Counted from the stretch's first letter, positions 25,275-36,215 are shown. The stretch is DNA of 64,000 nt from Piscinibacter gummiphilus (GCF_002116905.1 NZ_CP015118.1:4836001-4900000); one strand, 5' to 3'. The notes: generated by a model from the letters alone, not told the origin. Numbers and translations are program-made.

Positions 25275-26588
25275 TCAGATGAAGCGGTTGAGCCAGTTCT
25301 CCAGCGCCTCCTGGCGGCCGGAGACGGGGCGGGTGTCGGTGTTGCGGTTCAGCGTGCGGTCGGCCAGCGCGTCGAGGCTCAGCGTGCCGCCGCGGATGTC
25401 GCGGCCCAGTTCGCCCTCCCAGCCGGCGTAGCGCGCCTTCACGCGGGCGGCGAGGCCGCCGTCCTCGATCATCGCGGCGGCGATCAGCAGCGCGCGCGCG
25501 GACACGTCCATGCCGCCGATGTGGCCCATGAACAGGTCCTCGGGGTCGATCGACTGGCGGCGCACCTTCGCGTCGAAGTTCAGGCCGCCGGACGTGAAGC
25601 CGCCGCCCTGGAGGATGTGGTACATCGCGAGCGCCGTGTCGGGGATGTTGTTCGGGAACTGGTCGGTGTCCCACCCGCACTGCATGTCGCCGCGGTTCAT
25701 GTCGATGGAGCCGAAGATGCCGAGGGCCACGGCCGTGGCGATCTCGTGCTCGAAGCTGTGGCCCGCGAGCGTGGCGTGGTTGGCCTCGATGTTGACCTTC
25801 ACGTCGTTCTCGAGGCCGCGCGCCTTCAGGAAGCCGTAGACCGTGGCCACGTCGAAGTCGTACTGGTGCTTCGTGGGCTCGCGCGGCTTCGGCTCGATCA
25901 GGATCGGGCCCTTCAGGCCGATCTTGTGCTTGTGCTCCACGGCCATCGACAGGAAGCGGCCGAGGTTGTCCAGCTCGAGCTTCATGTCGGTGTTGAGCAG
26001 CGTCTCGTAGCCCTCGCGGCCGCCCCAGATCACGTAGTTCTCGCCGTCGAGCGCCTTCGTGGCGTTCATCGCCTCGCGCACCTGCAGCGCGGCGAGCGCG
26101 AAGATCTCGGGGTCGGGGTTCGTGGCCGCGCCACTCATGAAGCGGCGGTGGCTGAAGACGTTCGCCGTGCCCCACAGGAGCTTCAGCCCCGTGCGCTGCT
26201 GGTGTTCACCGAGCACACCCACCATGCGGCGCAGGTTCTCGACGCTCTCGCGCGGCGTCGCGCCTTCGGGGGCCACGTCGCGGTCGTGGAAGCAGTAGTA
26301 GGGCACGCCCAGCTTCGAGAAGAAGTCGAACGCGGCGTCGGCCTTCGCCTTCGCGGCTTCCATCGGGTCGGCCATGTGCTGCCACGGGCGCTCGAAGGTG
26401 CCGTCGTACCCGAACGGATCGAAGCCGTTCCAGCAGAACGTGTGCCAGTAGCAGGCGGCGAACCGCAGGTGCTCTTCCATGCGCTTGCCGAGCACCACGC
26501 GGTCCTTGTCGTACCAGCGGAAGGCGAGTTCGTCCGTGGTGGTCGGGCCTTGGTGGCGGATCGGTTCGATCTTGTCGAAGTAGCTCAT
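25275..26588 (-). CDS. xylA: Xylose isomerase
   Basis: A 437-residue class II xylose isomerase converting D-xylose to D-xylulose. Visible residues include the catalytic His in YYCFHDRDVAPEG near residue 98, the metal-binding Glu in ILIEPKPREPTKHQYD near 229, KVNIEANHATLAGHSFEHE near 265 and GSIDMNRGDMQCGWDTDQFP near 295. The length matches class II enzymes. A GGAG stands before the ATG at 26588. It lies 14 bases after xylB and 14 bases before the xylosidase gene, making one leftward operon. Confidence 0.97.
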   Translation of the reverse strand: MSYFDKIEPIRHQGPTTTDELAFRWYDKDRVVLGKRMEEHLRFAACYWHTFCWNGFDPFGYDGTFERPWQHMADPMEAAKAKADAAFDFFSKLGVPYYCFHDRDVAPEGATPRESVENLRRMVGVLGEHQQRTGLKLLWGTANVFSHRRFMSGAATNPDPEIFALAALQVREAMNATKALDGENYVIWGGREGYETLLNTDMKLELDNLGRFLSMAVEHKHKIGLKGPILIEPKPREPTKHQYDFDVATVYGFLKARGLENDVKVNIEANHATLAGHSFEHEIATAVALGIFGSIDMNRGDMQCGWDTDQFPNNIPDTALAMYHILQGGGFTSGGLNFDAKVRRQSIDPEDLFMGHIGGMDVSARALLIAAAMIEDGGLAARVKARYAGWEGELGRDIRGGTLSLDALADRTLNRNTDTRPVSGRQEALENWLNRFI

Positions 26589-26602
26589 CGGGGTCTCCGG
26601 AT

Positions 26603-28072
26603 TCAGCGGGGGGGGAAGCTCGGTCGCAGCGTCGTGTACAGCGCACGGAAGCGGTCGAGGCGCTCGCCCAGGCGGGCTGCGCGGGCGGGGTCGGGGGAAA
26701 AGGTCTGGCGCACCGGGGGCAGGCGGCACACGTCGTCCTCGGGGGCGCCGTCGGCCAGCCACGCGAGGCGCGCGGCGCCGAGTGCGCCGCCGGTCTCGCC
26801 ACCATCGAGGGTGACGAGTTCGACGCCGAAGAGATCGGCATGCAGCTGCACCCAGAAGGCGCTGCGGGCGCCACCGCCCACGACCGCGAGGCGGCCGGGT
26901 TCGGTGCCGGCGGCACGCAGCGCGTCGAGGCCGTCGCGCATGCCGAAGGCCACGCCTTCGAGCACCGACCAGGCGAGCACGGCCGGGTCGGTGTCGTGCG
27001 TGAGGCCGAACAGCACGCCGCGGGCATTCGCGTCGTTGTGGGGCGTGCGTTCGCCCGACAGGTACGGCAGGAACAGCGGCGCGTCGAGGCGGGCCGCCTC
27101 GGGCAGCGCTTCCATGCGGGCCAGCAGGTCGGCCTCGCCGGACGAGCCCGTGAGCTTCGTGGCCCACGCGAGGCTGGACGCGGCCGACAGCATCACCGAC
27201 ATCTGGTGCCAGCGGCCGGGCACCGCATGGCAGAACGCGTGCACGGCCGAGGCCGGGTTCGGGCGGAAGCGGTCGTTGACGACGAACACCACGCCGCTCG
27301 TGCCGAGCGAGACGAAGCCCTCGCCCGGACGCACGGCACCGATGCCCACGGCACTGGCTGCGTTGTCACCGCCGCCACCGGCCACGACCACGCCCCGGGG
27401 CAGGCCCCACGCGGCGGCGATGTCGTCGCGCACCGTGCCGCTGACGGCGCTGCCTTCGACCAGTTCGGGCATGTGCGAACGCGTGAGCCCCGTGAGCGCG
27501 AGCAGTTCGTCGGACCAGCGCCGCGCCGCGACGTCGAGCCACAGCGTGCCGGCCGCGTCGGACATCTCGCCGACGAAGGTGCCGCACAGGCGGTACCGCA
27601 GGTAGTCCTTCGGCAGCAGCACCTTGGCCGTGCGCGCGAAGATGGCCGGTTCGTGCTTGCGGACCCACGCGAGCTTCGGCGCGGTGAAGCCGGGCATCGC
27701 GAGGTTGCCGGCGATGTCCGGCAGCGATGGCAGCGTGGCCATCATCTCGCCGCATTCGGCCGCCGACCGCACGTCGTTCCAGAGGATGGCCGGGCGTTGC
27801 ACCTCGCCCGCCGCGTCGAGCAGCACGGCCCCGTGCATCTGGCCGGACAGGCCCACCGCCCTCACCTTCGCCCACGCGGCCGGGTGTTCGGCGCGCAGCC
27901 GCGACGCGGCGCTCACGGTGGCCGCCCACCAGGCCTGCGGATCCTGCTCGCTCCAGCCCGGGTGGGGGCGGGAGATGTCGAGCCGCACGCCGGCCGACGC
28001 GGCGATCGCGCCGCGGTCGTCCAGCAGCAGGAGTTTCACTTCGGACGTGCCGAGGTCGATGCCGAGGTACAT
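26603..28072 (-). CDS. xylB: Xylulokinase
   Basis: A 489-residue FGGY kinase that phosphorylates D-xylulose. It begins MYLGIDLGTSEVKLLLLDD, the phosphate-1 motif, and has GLSGQMHGAVLLD near residue 76, the substrate Asp in GGGGDNAASAVG near 233, and the C-terminal VVGGGARSAFWVQL adenosine motif. I chose the ATG at 28072 because AAAGG lies six bases upstream; a GTG two codons earlier is possible. It is first in the xylB-xylA-xylosidase run, with a 95-base gap upstream holding a palindrome and a hairpin. Confidence 0.96.
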   Translation of the reverse strand: MYLGIDLGTSEVKLLLLDDRGAIAASAGVRLDISRPHPGWSEQDPQAWWAATVSAASRLRAEHPAAWAKVRAVGLSGQMHGAVLLDAAGEVQRPAILWNDVRSAAECGEMMATLPSLPDIAGNLAMPGFTAPKLAWVRKHEPAIFARTAKVLLPKDYLRYRLCGTFVGEMSDAAGTLWLDVAARRWSDELLALTGLTRSHMPELVEGSAVSGTVRDDIAAAWGLPRGVVVAGGGGDNAASAVGIGAVRPGEGFVSLGTSGVVFVVNDRFRPNPASAVHAFCHAVPGRWHQMSVMLSAASSLAWATKLTGSSGEADLLARMEALPEAARLDAPLFLPYLSGERTPHNDANARGVLFGLTHDTDPAVLAWSVLEGVAFGMRDGLDALRAAGTEPGRLAVVGGGARSAFWVQLHADLFGVELVTLDGGETGGALGAARLAWLADGAPEDDVCRLPPVRQTFSPDPARAARLGERLDRFRALYTTLRPSFPPR

Positions 28073-28105
28073 GCTCACCCTTTCGTTGCGGTGAATGTAT
28101 GTTAG

Positions 28106-28118
28106 TTCGACGGTCGAA
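28106..28118. promoter_or_regulatory. Candidate operator upstream of xylB
   Basis: TTCGAC-G-GTCGAA is a perfect palindrome around one central base, flanked by GTTAG on the left and ATAAA on the right. It lies 34 bases before the xylB start in an AT-richer stretch. The ROK regulator at 29206 is the obvious candidate to bind it, but this is inferred. Confidence 0.4.
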
Positions 28119-28132
28119 ATAAATCAGGGTTT

Positions 28133-28157
28133 GTGCGCGGTCGGGCCGACCGCACAC
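28133..28157 (-). terminator. Possible terminator hairpin after the Gfo/Idh gene
   Basis: Eleven-base arms with one mismatch and a 3-base loop form a GC-rich hairpin 11 bases after the oxidoreductase stop and before the xylB promoter region. It lacks a clear U-run, so it may only pause or attenuate transcription into xylB. Confidence 0.4.
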
Positions 28158-28167
28158 GCCCGACCGT

Positions 28168-29160
28168 TCACTCGAACGGGTAACGCACCCCCACGGCCGC
28201 CCGGATCTCGTCCATGCAGCGCATCACCGCCAGCGTGTCGGCCCAGGGCACCACGTCGCTCTGCAGCAGGCCCGCCTGCATGCATCGTTGCACTTCCCGC
28301 ACCTGGTACTCGAAGCCGTTGACCACGTACGGCGCATGGGAGGCGACCGGCGCCTCGCCGCGCCGCAGCAGGATGGCCTGCCCCGAGTCCCAGAACGGTT
28401 CGGTGACGAGGATCTCGCCCTCGCTGCCCTCGATGCGGAAGCTGTTGTAGAACTTCTGGGTCATGCTCGCGTGCATGCGCAGCTCGACGGCCAGCTCGCC
28501 CACCGCGATGCGTGCGCGCAGGTCCTCGTCGACGCCCGTCGCGCCCACCGTCGCCGAGGTCTCCAGCACCCGCAGCGGGCCCTTGAAGAGGTGGTGCGAC
28601 ATCGAGATGCAGTAGATGCCCACGTCGAGCAGCGCGCCACCGGCCAGGTCGGCGCGGAACAGGCGGTCGTCGAGGTTGCGCGGCTGCGCGTAGCCGAAGA
28701 AGGATTCGATGCCGGTGACCTTCCCCACGCGGCCCTCGTCGAGCCAGCGGCGCACCTGCGCGAATACGGGCAGGAACCGCGTCCAGAAGGCCTCCATCAC
28801 GAAGCGGTCGGCCGCCTTCGCCGCGGCGAACACCCGCTCGGCCTGGGGCGCGTTCACGGTGAGCGGCTTCTCGCACAGCACGGCCTTGCCCGCCTGCAGC
28901 GCCTGGATGGCGACGTCGGCGTGCTGCGCGTGGGGCGTGGCGACGTAGATGGCGTCGACCCCGTCGTCGCGGAAGAGCGAGGCGTAGTCGCCGTGGTGGC
29001 GCTCGCCGCCGTGCCGCGCGACGAAGTCACGGGCGCGTTCGGCATCGCGGCTGGCGGCCGCGACGAGGCGCGCGCCGGGCACGGCGGTGAGGCATTCGGC
29101 AAAGCGGTTCGCGATGCGGCCGGGGCCGATCACGCCCCAGCGGACGGTGGTGTCTGGCAT
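28168..29160 (-). CDS. Gfo/Idh/MocA-family oxidoreductase, dihydrodiol/xylose dehydrogenase-like
   Basis: A 330-residue NAD(P)-dependent sugar oxidoreductase. The Rossmann fold opens with RWGVIGPGRIANRFAECL, and the family signature is CEKPLTVN near residue 96. MEAFWTRFLP near 122 is typical of the subgroup that contains mammalian dihydrodiol dehydrogenase and NADP-linked D-xylose 1-dehydrogenases. Its position between the ROK regulator and xylB suggests a sugar substrate such as xylose, giving a possible second, oxidative route beside xylose isomerase. The substrate assignment is inference from neighbours and subgroup. Confidence 0.85.
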   Translation of the reverse strand: MPDTTVRWGVIGPGRIANRFAECLTAVPGARLVAAASRDAERARDFVARHGGERHHGDYASLFRDDGVDAIYVATPHAQHADVAIQALQAGKAVLCEKPLTVNAPQAERVFAAAKAADRFVMEAFWTRFLPVFAQVRRWLDEGRVGKVTGIESFFGYAQPRNLDDRLFRADLAGGALLDVGIYCISMSHHLFKGPLRVLETSATVGATGVDEDLRARIAVGELAVELRMHASMTQKFYNSFRIEGSEGEILVTEPFWDSGQAILLRRGEAPVASHAPYVVNGFEYQVREVQRCMQAGLLQSDVVPWADTLAVMRCMDEIRAAVGVRYPFE

Positions 29161-29205
29161 GACGGGAAACTCCAGGAAGGAAAGGCCCGGACGGCGGGTC
29201 GCCGT

Positions 29206-30459
29206 TCAGGCCGTGACCGGCGCGGATGACGCCGGCAAGGTGCCCGCGCGCGCGGTGGGCGCGTGCGAGTAGGGTCTCAGCAGCGAGTGCAGCGCGTAGG
29301 CGGCACCGCCCACGGCGGTGGCCAGCTCCGCGTACTTCGCCACACGCACCTCGGGGCACGACAGCCCCGCCTGCGCGGCGAACTGCTCGAGCCGGCCGAT
29401 GGCGGCTTCGAGGAAGTGTTCACCGCCCAGCACGGCGGAGGCGCCGCCGACCACGATCACCTGCGGGTTGAAGGTGGTCCACACGTTCTGCAGCAGCACC
29501 CCCAGCACGTCGCCGGCCGCGGCGAACGCGCCGCGGGCCTTGGGCGCACGGCGGCCCACGAGGGCCTTCAGCGCGGGCTGGTCGATGCTGCCGTCCTCGC
29601 GCAGGCAGCCGGCCTCGTCGGCCACGGCCTTGAGGCCCGCATAGGCTTCGGCGCAGCCGAGGCGACCGCACGAACACGGGCGGCCGTCGATGAACAGCGT
29701 GGTGTGACCGATCTCGCCGGCCGAGCCGGTGGCGCCGGTGAAGAGCGAATCGTTGAGGATGATGCCGGAACCCACGCCGACGCCGCAGCTCACGTAGACG
29801 AGCGGGTCCTCGACCGGGCGCGCGCCGAACTCGGCCTCGCCCACGGCCGCGAGGTCGGCCTCGTTCTGGTAGTACACGGGCACCGCGCCGAGGCCGGCCG
29901 CGGCCAACTCGGCGCCCAGGCGGCGGCCCACCTCGACACCGCGCCAGCCGATGTTGGGAGCGAACTGCAGCACACCCGAGACGGTGTCCACCGCACCGGG
30001 CAGGCCCACGCCGATGCCCAGCAGCGAAGCCCCCGCCGACGCCACCTTGGCCGACTGCGCGGTGACCATCTGCACGAGCTGGTGGCACGCGGCGTCCGGG
30101 TCCTTCGACTTGAGCGCGGCCTGGTTCATCTCGAGCACCTCGCCGCGGATGGACACGGCCACGACGCGGATGGTGTCGATGTCGAGCTCGGCGCCCATCA
30201 GCACGAGGTGGCGGCCGTCGAGGCGCAGCGGCGTGGGGCGCCGGCCGAGCGCGCCGGTGACGAGCGCACCGTCCTCGACCAGCCAGCCCTCGTCGATCAG
30301 TTCCTTGGTGATCAGGCTGACGGTGGACTTCGTCAGGCCGCTGCGGTTCGCGAGGTCGGCCCGCGAGAGGCCCGATTCGTCGCGCAGGAGGCGCAGCAGC
30401 GCCATGCGGTTGAGGTTCTTGACGAAGCGCTGGTCACCCGTCATCGGGGCTGTGGGCAT
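29206..30459 (-). CDS. xylR: ROK-family transcriptional regulator, XylR-like
   Basis: A 417-residue ROK repressor. The N-terminal winged helix (about 10-75) has SGLSRADLANRSGLTKSTVSLI. The sugar-kinase-like domain has GIGVGLPGAVD near 145, and the zinc site appears as CSCGRLGCAEAY near 260 (C-x-C-x4-C). EIGHTTLF just before it holds the sugar-binding Glu and His. In xylose clusters this type is usually a XylR repressor relieved by xylose, which matches the genes on both sides. It lies between the binding-protein gene and the oxidoreductase, all on the same strand. The symbol rests on context. Confidence 0.85.
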   Translation of the reverse strand: MPTAPMTGDQRFVKNLNRMALLRLLRDESGLSRADLANRSGLTKSTVSLITKELIDEGWLVEDGALVTGALGRRPTPLRLDGRHLVLMGAELDIDTIRVVAVSIRGEVLEMNQAALKSKDPDAACHQLVQMVTAQSAKVASAGASLLGIGVGLPGAVDTVSGVLQFAPNIGWRGVEVGRRLGAELAAAGLGAVPVYYQNEADLAAVGEAEFGARPVEDPLVYVSCGVGVGSGIILNDSLFTGATGSAGEIGHTTLFIDGRPCSCGRLGCAEAYAGLKAVADEAGCLREDGSIDQPALKALVGRRAPKARGAFAAAGDVLGVLLQNVWTTFNPQVIVVGGASAVLGGEHFLEAAIGRLEQFAAQAGLSCPEVRVAKYAELATAVGGAAYALHSLLRPYSHAPTARAGTLPASSAPVTA

Positions 30460-30520
30460 GGCTCACCTTCTCCGGAGTTCCCGGCCGCATCCATTCGGCC
30501 GGGTTCCGAATCATTGCACA

Positions 30521-31780
30521 TCAACGCCGGGTGCGGCGCTTGAGCTGGTCGTTCGCGGCCTTGAGGGCCTCGTCGACCGGCTTGCCGCGTTCGAGCACGT
30601 CGTCGAGCGCGGCGTTCATGATCTCGAGCGCGGTGCCGTCGAAGCGGTCCGGCTTCATCGCGGGAATCTTCGCGGCGGCGTCGGCCCACAGCAGGCGGGC
30701 CGGCTGCCCGCCGAGGTAGGCGATGGGCTCGTTCAGGAAGGCCTTGTCCTGCGCCTCGACGATGGCCGGGTACGCGCCCATCTTGCGGAAGGACAGCGTC
30801 TGCATCTCCTTGTTCGTGGTCATGAACTTCACGAACTCCCATGCTTCCTTCTTCTGCTTGCCCACCTTCGGGATCGCGTAGAACGACCCACCCCACGACG
30901 CGAACGCGCCGTTGGGTAGCGGCGCGGCGCGCCACTGGCCCGCGGCCTCGGGGTTGAGCCAGTCGGTGAGGTGGCCGGCGAGCCACGCGCCCATCATCTG
31001 CGAGGCGAGGCTGCCGCGGCGGAAGGCCTCGCGCCACTCGTTGCTCCACGGCGCGATCTTGCCGTCGATGTCGGCCTTGCGCGCGGCCACGGCCAGTTCG
31101 AAGGCCTTCTTGAAGCGCGGGGTGTCCAGCTGCGGCTTGCCGGCCTTGTCGAAGTACAGGCCCTCGCCCGGCTTGATGGTGGCGCGGATGTAGATGTTGA
31201 CGATGTCGGCGGCGCTCGTGAGCATGTAGGCGCCGGTCTTCTCGCGCACCGTCTTGCTGGCGGCGATGAAGGACTCCCACGACTTGGTGAGGTCGGCTTC
31301 GGTGACGCCGGCCTTGTCGAGGATGTCCTTGCGGTAGAACAGCGTGCCCGGGCCCACGTCGGCGGGGATCGCGGCCACCGCGCCGTTCGCGTCCATGCCC
31401 TGCGGGAACGCGAAGGCGTGGAACAGCTTCTGCATCTGCTTCGCGTTGTAGGGCGGCTGGCCCAGGTCCTCCAGGCCCTTCGACTCGGCGAACTTGCCGA
31501 TGTAGTTGATCTCGAGGCCCATCACGTCAGGCAGGTTCGAGCCCGTGGCCAGCGCCGTCGTCATGGCGGTGTGGTGGTCCGGGTAGGCGAGGCTCACCAG
31601 CTTGATCTCGACGTCCGGATGCAGCTTCTTGTAGAGCGGGATCGCGAGCTTGACCGACTCGTCGAAGCTCGGGAACGAGGCCACGGTCAGGGTCGTGACG
31701 GCCAGGGCGCCCTGCGCGGCGGCGAGGCCCAGGGCCCCCAGCAGGAGGGCTCGGCGGACGGGGTGGGCGGGGGTGTTCAT
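30521..31780 (-). CDS. Sugar ABC transporter substrate-binding protein (family 1)
   Basis: A 419-residue periplasmic binding protein. A Sec signal peptide covers residues 1-27 (RRALLLGALGLAAAQGALA). The mature part has the family 1 look: LYKKLHPDVEIKLV, ATGSNLPDVMGLE near 80 and GGSFYAIPKVGKQKKEAWEFVKFM near 300. I chose the ATG at 31780, which has AAGGAG six bases upstream; a GTG lies two codons earlier. It probably binds a pentose or xylo-oligosaccharide. No permease or ATPase gene lies anywhere in the cluster, so it must share a transporter encoded elsewhere or act with one that was lost. Confidence 0.9.
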   Translation of the reverse strand: MNTPAHPVRRALLLGALGLAAAQGALAVTTLTVASFPSFDESVKLAIPLYKKLHPDVEIKLVSLAYPDHHTAMTTALATGSNLPDVMGLEINYIGKFAESKGLEDLGQPPYNAKQMQKLFHAFAFPQGMDANGAVAAIPADVGPGTLFYRKDILDKAGVTEADLTKSWESFIAASKTVREKTGAYMLTSAADIVNIYIRATIKPGEGLYFDKAGKPQLDTPRFKKAFELAVAARKADIDGKIAPWSNEWREAFRRGSLASQMMGAWLAGHLTDWLNPEAAGQWRAAPLPNGAFASWGGSFYAIPKVGKQKKEAWEFVKFMTTNKEMQTLSFRKMGAYPAIVEAQDKAFLNEPIAYLGGQPARLLWADAAAKIPAMKPDRFDGTALEIMNAALDDVLERGKPVDEALKAANDQLKRRTRR

Positions 31781-31840
31781 CGGCACTCCTTCGTAGGGGA
31801 CGTTCGGGCATCGAACGAGCGGGAGTGTCCGGGCAGCGCA

Positions 31841-31869
31841 TTAATTCGTGCACTAGGGAAACTAATTAA
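31841..31869. promoter_or_regulatory. AT-rich inverted repeat before the binding-protein gene, candidate operator
   Basis: TTAATTCG and CTAATTAA are near-perfect inverted arms separated by 13 bases in an otherwise GC-rich gap. The site lies about 60 bases before the binding-protein ATG and 51 bases before the protease gene start, so it could control either divergent gene. On the minus strand it contains TTAGTTT, which resembles the half-site of known XylR operators. Confidence 0.4.
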
Positions 31870-31920
31870 GTGGTGACCGCCGGTGACGAGGCTCACGCCC
31901 TGATCCTCCCGGCCACCACA

Positions 31921-33414
31921 ATGGGCCTCATGACCCCGCAGACCCACGATCCCCTGCCCCGCCTGATCCTCATTCCGAAGGACGCCTCGCTCGCCGAGTC
32001 CGGTGCCGTGCCGCACACCCTGCGTGCCGTGGCGGCCGCGGTGCGCGCGGCGAATGCCTCGCGCCCGACGGTACGCGGGCTGCATGTCGTGGACCGCTCG
32101 CGGCCCGACGGGGCGGTGCTCGTGGAGCCGGGCGGGCTCACGGTCGACGACGTGAAGGCGGTGGCGCCCGACATGAAGGTGTTCGAGGAGCAGTGGTACG
32201 AGCTGGAGCGCTTCGACCTGATGCTGCCGCGCCTGGCGCGCTCGCGTTCGAAGGCGGGCGCGGGTGCCGAGCGGCTCTGGACCGTGGTCGTGCGCGCGGA
32301 CGGCGCACCGCTGAAGGACGTGCGCATCACGGCCGTCGTCGACGCCGACACCGGCGTGGTCACCGAGGCCGTCACCGACCGCCACGGCCGCGCCGCGCTG
32401 AAGCTCGGCGCGCGGGTGACCGGCGTGCAGGCGCTGCACGTCGACCCGCTGCATGGGGCGTGGCCCGTGATGCTGCCGGACGTCGATGCCCGCGGCGAGG
32501 TGTTCGAGGTCGCGCTGCCGCCCATCGTGGCCTCCGCCGCCGATGCGCGCGGCCTCGTCTACGGCAAGCCGAAGGCGGGCGCCGGCCGGCGCGTGACCGT
32601 CGCCGTCGTCGACACCGGCGTGGGCCGCCACGACCTGCTGCGCGTGGCCGGCGGCCGCAACACCACCGGTGAATCCCCGCGCCGCCTGAGCGACTGGCAT
32701 GGCCACGGCACCCACGTGGCCGGCGTGATCGCCGCACGGGCGAACGGCTGGCGCCGGGGCGAGGCGGCCTCGGCCACGCTGCGGGCGTACCGCGTGTTCG
32801 CCGAGCAGGCAGACCACGCGTCCACCTTCGCGATCAGCACCGCGATCAAGCAGGCCGCCGTCGACGGCTGCGACCTGATCAACCTGAGCCTGGGCGGGGG
32901 CCCGGCCGATGGCGCCATCCGCGACGCGGTGGACCAGGCCTGGCAGCTCGGCTGCGTGTGCGTGGCCGCCGCCGGCAACGACGGCCGCGGCCAGGTCGAC
33001 TACCCCGCGCGGTACCCGCGCACCCTCGCCGTCTCGGCCATCGGGCTCGACGGCAGCTGGCCCGAGGGCGCGTCGCAGGCGCTGCACCGGGGCCGCGCCC
33101 GCGGAAAGGCGATCGACGGCCGCGAGGTCTTCCTCGCGACGTTCTCGAACCGCGGCGCGAAGGTGGCGCTCACCGCGCCCGGGGTCGGCATCGTCTCGAC
33201 GATCTTCAACAACCGCTGGGGCGTGATGGACGGCACGTCGATGGCCGCCCCGGTGGCGACGGGCGTGCTGGCGCGGCGGCTGGCCGCCACGCCCGCGGTG
33301 CGCGACCTGCCCCGCGACGCGGCCCGGTCCGAGGCCATCGTGGCGCTGGCCCGGGCCCACGCCGAGGACGTCGGACTCCCCCGGGAGTTGCAGGGAGACG
33401 GCCTGGCGCGATAA
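31921..33414 (+). CDS. Subtilisin-like serine protease (S8) with N-terminal accessory domains
   Basis: A 497-residue S8 peptidase. The catalytic triad is Asp in VAVVDTGVG (residue 231), His in HGHGTHVAG (262) and Ser in GTSMAAPVA (440); the oxyanion Asn is in AAAGNDG. Ahead of the catalytic domain, residues 1-105 look like a prodomain and residues 115-190 like a transthyretin or carboxypeptidase-regulatory beta-sandwich (GAPLKDVRITAVVDADTGVV). There is no signal peptide at either ATG (31921 or 31930), so export is not obvious. The next gene, seven bases on, encodes a small protein resembling a stand-alone S8 prodomain. The substrate is unknown. Confidence 0.88.
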   Translation: MGLMTPQTHDPLPRLILIPKDASLAESGAVPHTLRAVAAAVRAANASRPTVRGLHVVDRSRPDGAVLVEPGGLTVDDVKAVAPDMKVFEEQWYELERFDLMLPRLARSRSKAGAGAERLWTVVVRADGAPLKDVRITAVVDADTGVVTEAVTDRHGRAALKLGARVTGVQALHVDPLHGAWPVMLPDVDARGEVFEVALPPIVASAADARGLVYGKPKAGAGRRVTVAVVDTGVGRHDLLRVAGGRNTTGESPRRLSDWHGHGTHVAGVIAARANGWRRGEAASATLRAYRVFAEQADHASTFAISTAIKQAAVDGCDLINLSLGGGPADGAIRDAVDQAWQLGCVCVAAAGNDGRGQVDYPARYPRTLAVSAIGLDGSWPEGASQALHRGRARGKAIDGREVFLATFSNRGAKVALTAPGVGIVSTIFNNRWGVMDGTSMAAPVATGVLARRLAATPAVRDLPRDAARSEAIVALARAHAEDVGLPRELQGDGLAR

Positions 33415-33421
33415 TCGGGCC

Positions 33422-33685
33422 ATGGACCGCTACGTCTTCTACGCGAAGGACTCGCTCGACGCGAAAACCGTGCGCGCCGCCCGCGCCACGGCGAGCGCGC
33501 TCGGCGCCACCGTCGTGCGCACGGGCGTGGGCACCCTGCTGCTCGAGATCGCCGCCGGCGACGTGCGCAAGCTCGCCCGCGCCCTGCCCGACTGGCGCTA
33601 CAGCGCCGAGCGCCACGCCACGCGCATTCCCGAACGATCCCCCGCCGAACGCGTGCGCCGCACGGTGGCCAGCGCGGCGCGCTGA
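33422..33685 (+). CDS. Small protein, possible stand-alone I9-type protease inhibitor/chaperone
   Basis: An 87-residue soluble protein with no recognised domain name. Its pattern fits the inhibitor I9 fold: a first strand (RYVFYAKD), a helix (KTVRAARATASALG), a middle strand pair (ATVVRTGVGTLLLEI), a second helix (DVRKLARALPDW) and a final strand. This is the layout of subtilisin prodomains, which inhibit and help fold their proteases. The gene starts seven bases after the S8 protease stop, so the two are surely co-transcribed. I infer a partner inhibitor. The family assignment is by pattern only, and the basic C-terminal 20 residues are extra. Confidence 0.75.
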   Translation: MDRYVFYAKDSLDAKTVRAARATASALGATVVRTGVGTLLLEIAAGDVRKLARALPDWRYSAERHATRIPERSPAERVRRTVASAAR

Positions 33686-33699
33686 GCTTCTCCCGAAAA

Positions 33700-33725
33700 G
33701 TCATCCCGGCGCATGCCGGGATGAC
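33700..33725. repeat. REP-like palindrome between the small protein and amylase genes
   Basis: Perfect 11-base arms GTCATCCCGGC/GCCGGGATGAC around a GCAT loop. This is the compact form of the repeat seen at 5774 and 10721. It sits between two convergent genes, 15 bases after one stop and 12 before the other, so a bidirectional terminator role is likely. Confidence 0.8.
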
Positions 33726-33736
33726 GGGTCAGTGGT

Positions 33737-36007
<2,271 letters not shown>

Positions 36008-36215
36008 CGGAACGGGACTCCTGGGTCGGGACGCACGCGGCGCCCATGGGGTTACGGCATGCGCCCACGTTCCGGACCGCGGCGCCGGGGTGCATTCTGA
36101 ATCGGTAAAGAGATTGGCGCCAGGGTCTCGGTCTCAGGACTTTCCCGCGGCTGCCATGCAAGGAGCGGGCATTCCGCTTGCCGCAAGGTCCGGTACCGCC
36201 CCTCGGGCATCACCC

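Noticed and set aside
33700..33725. Palindrome considered as a protein-binding operator
   Set aside because: It lies between two gene ends with no promoter nearby and belongs to the repeat family at 5774 and 10721.
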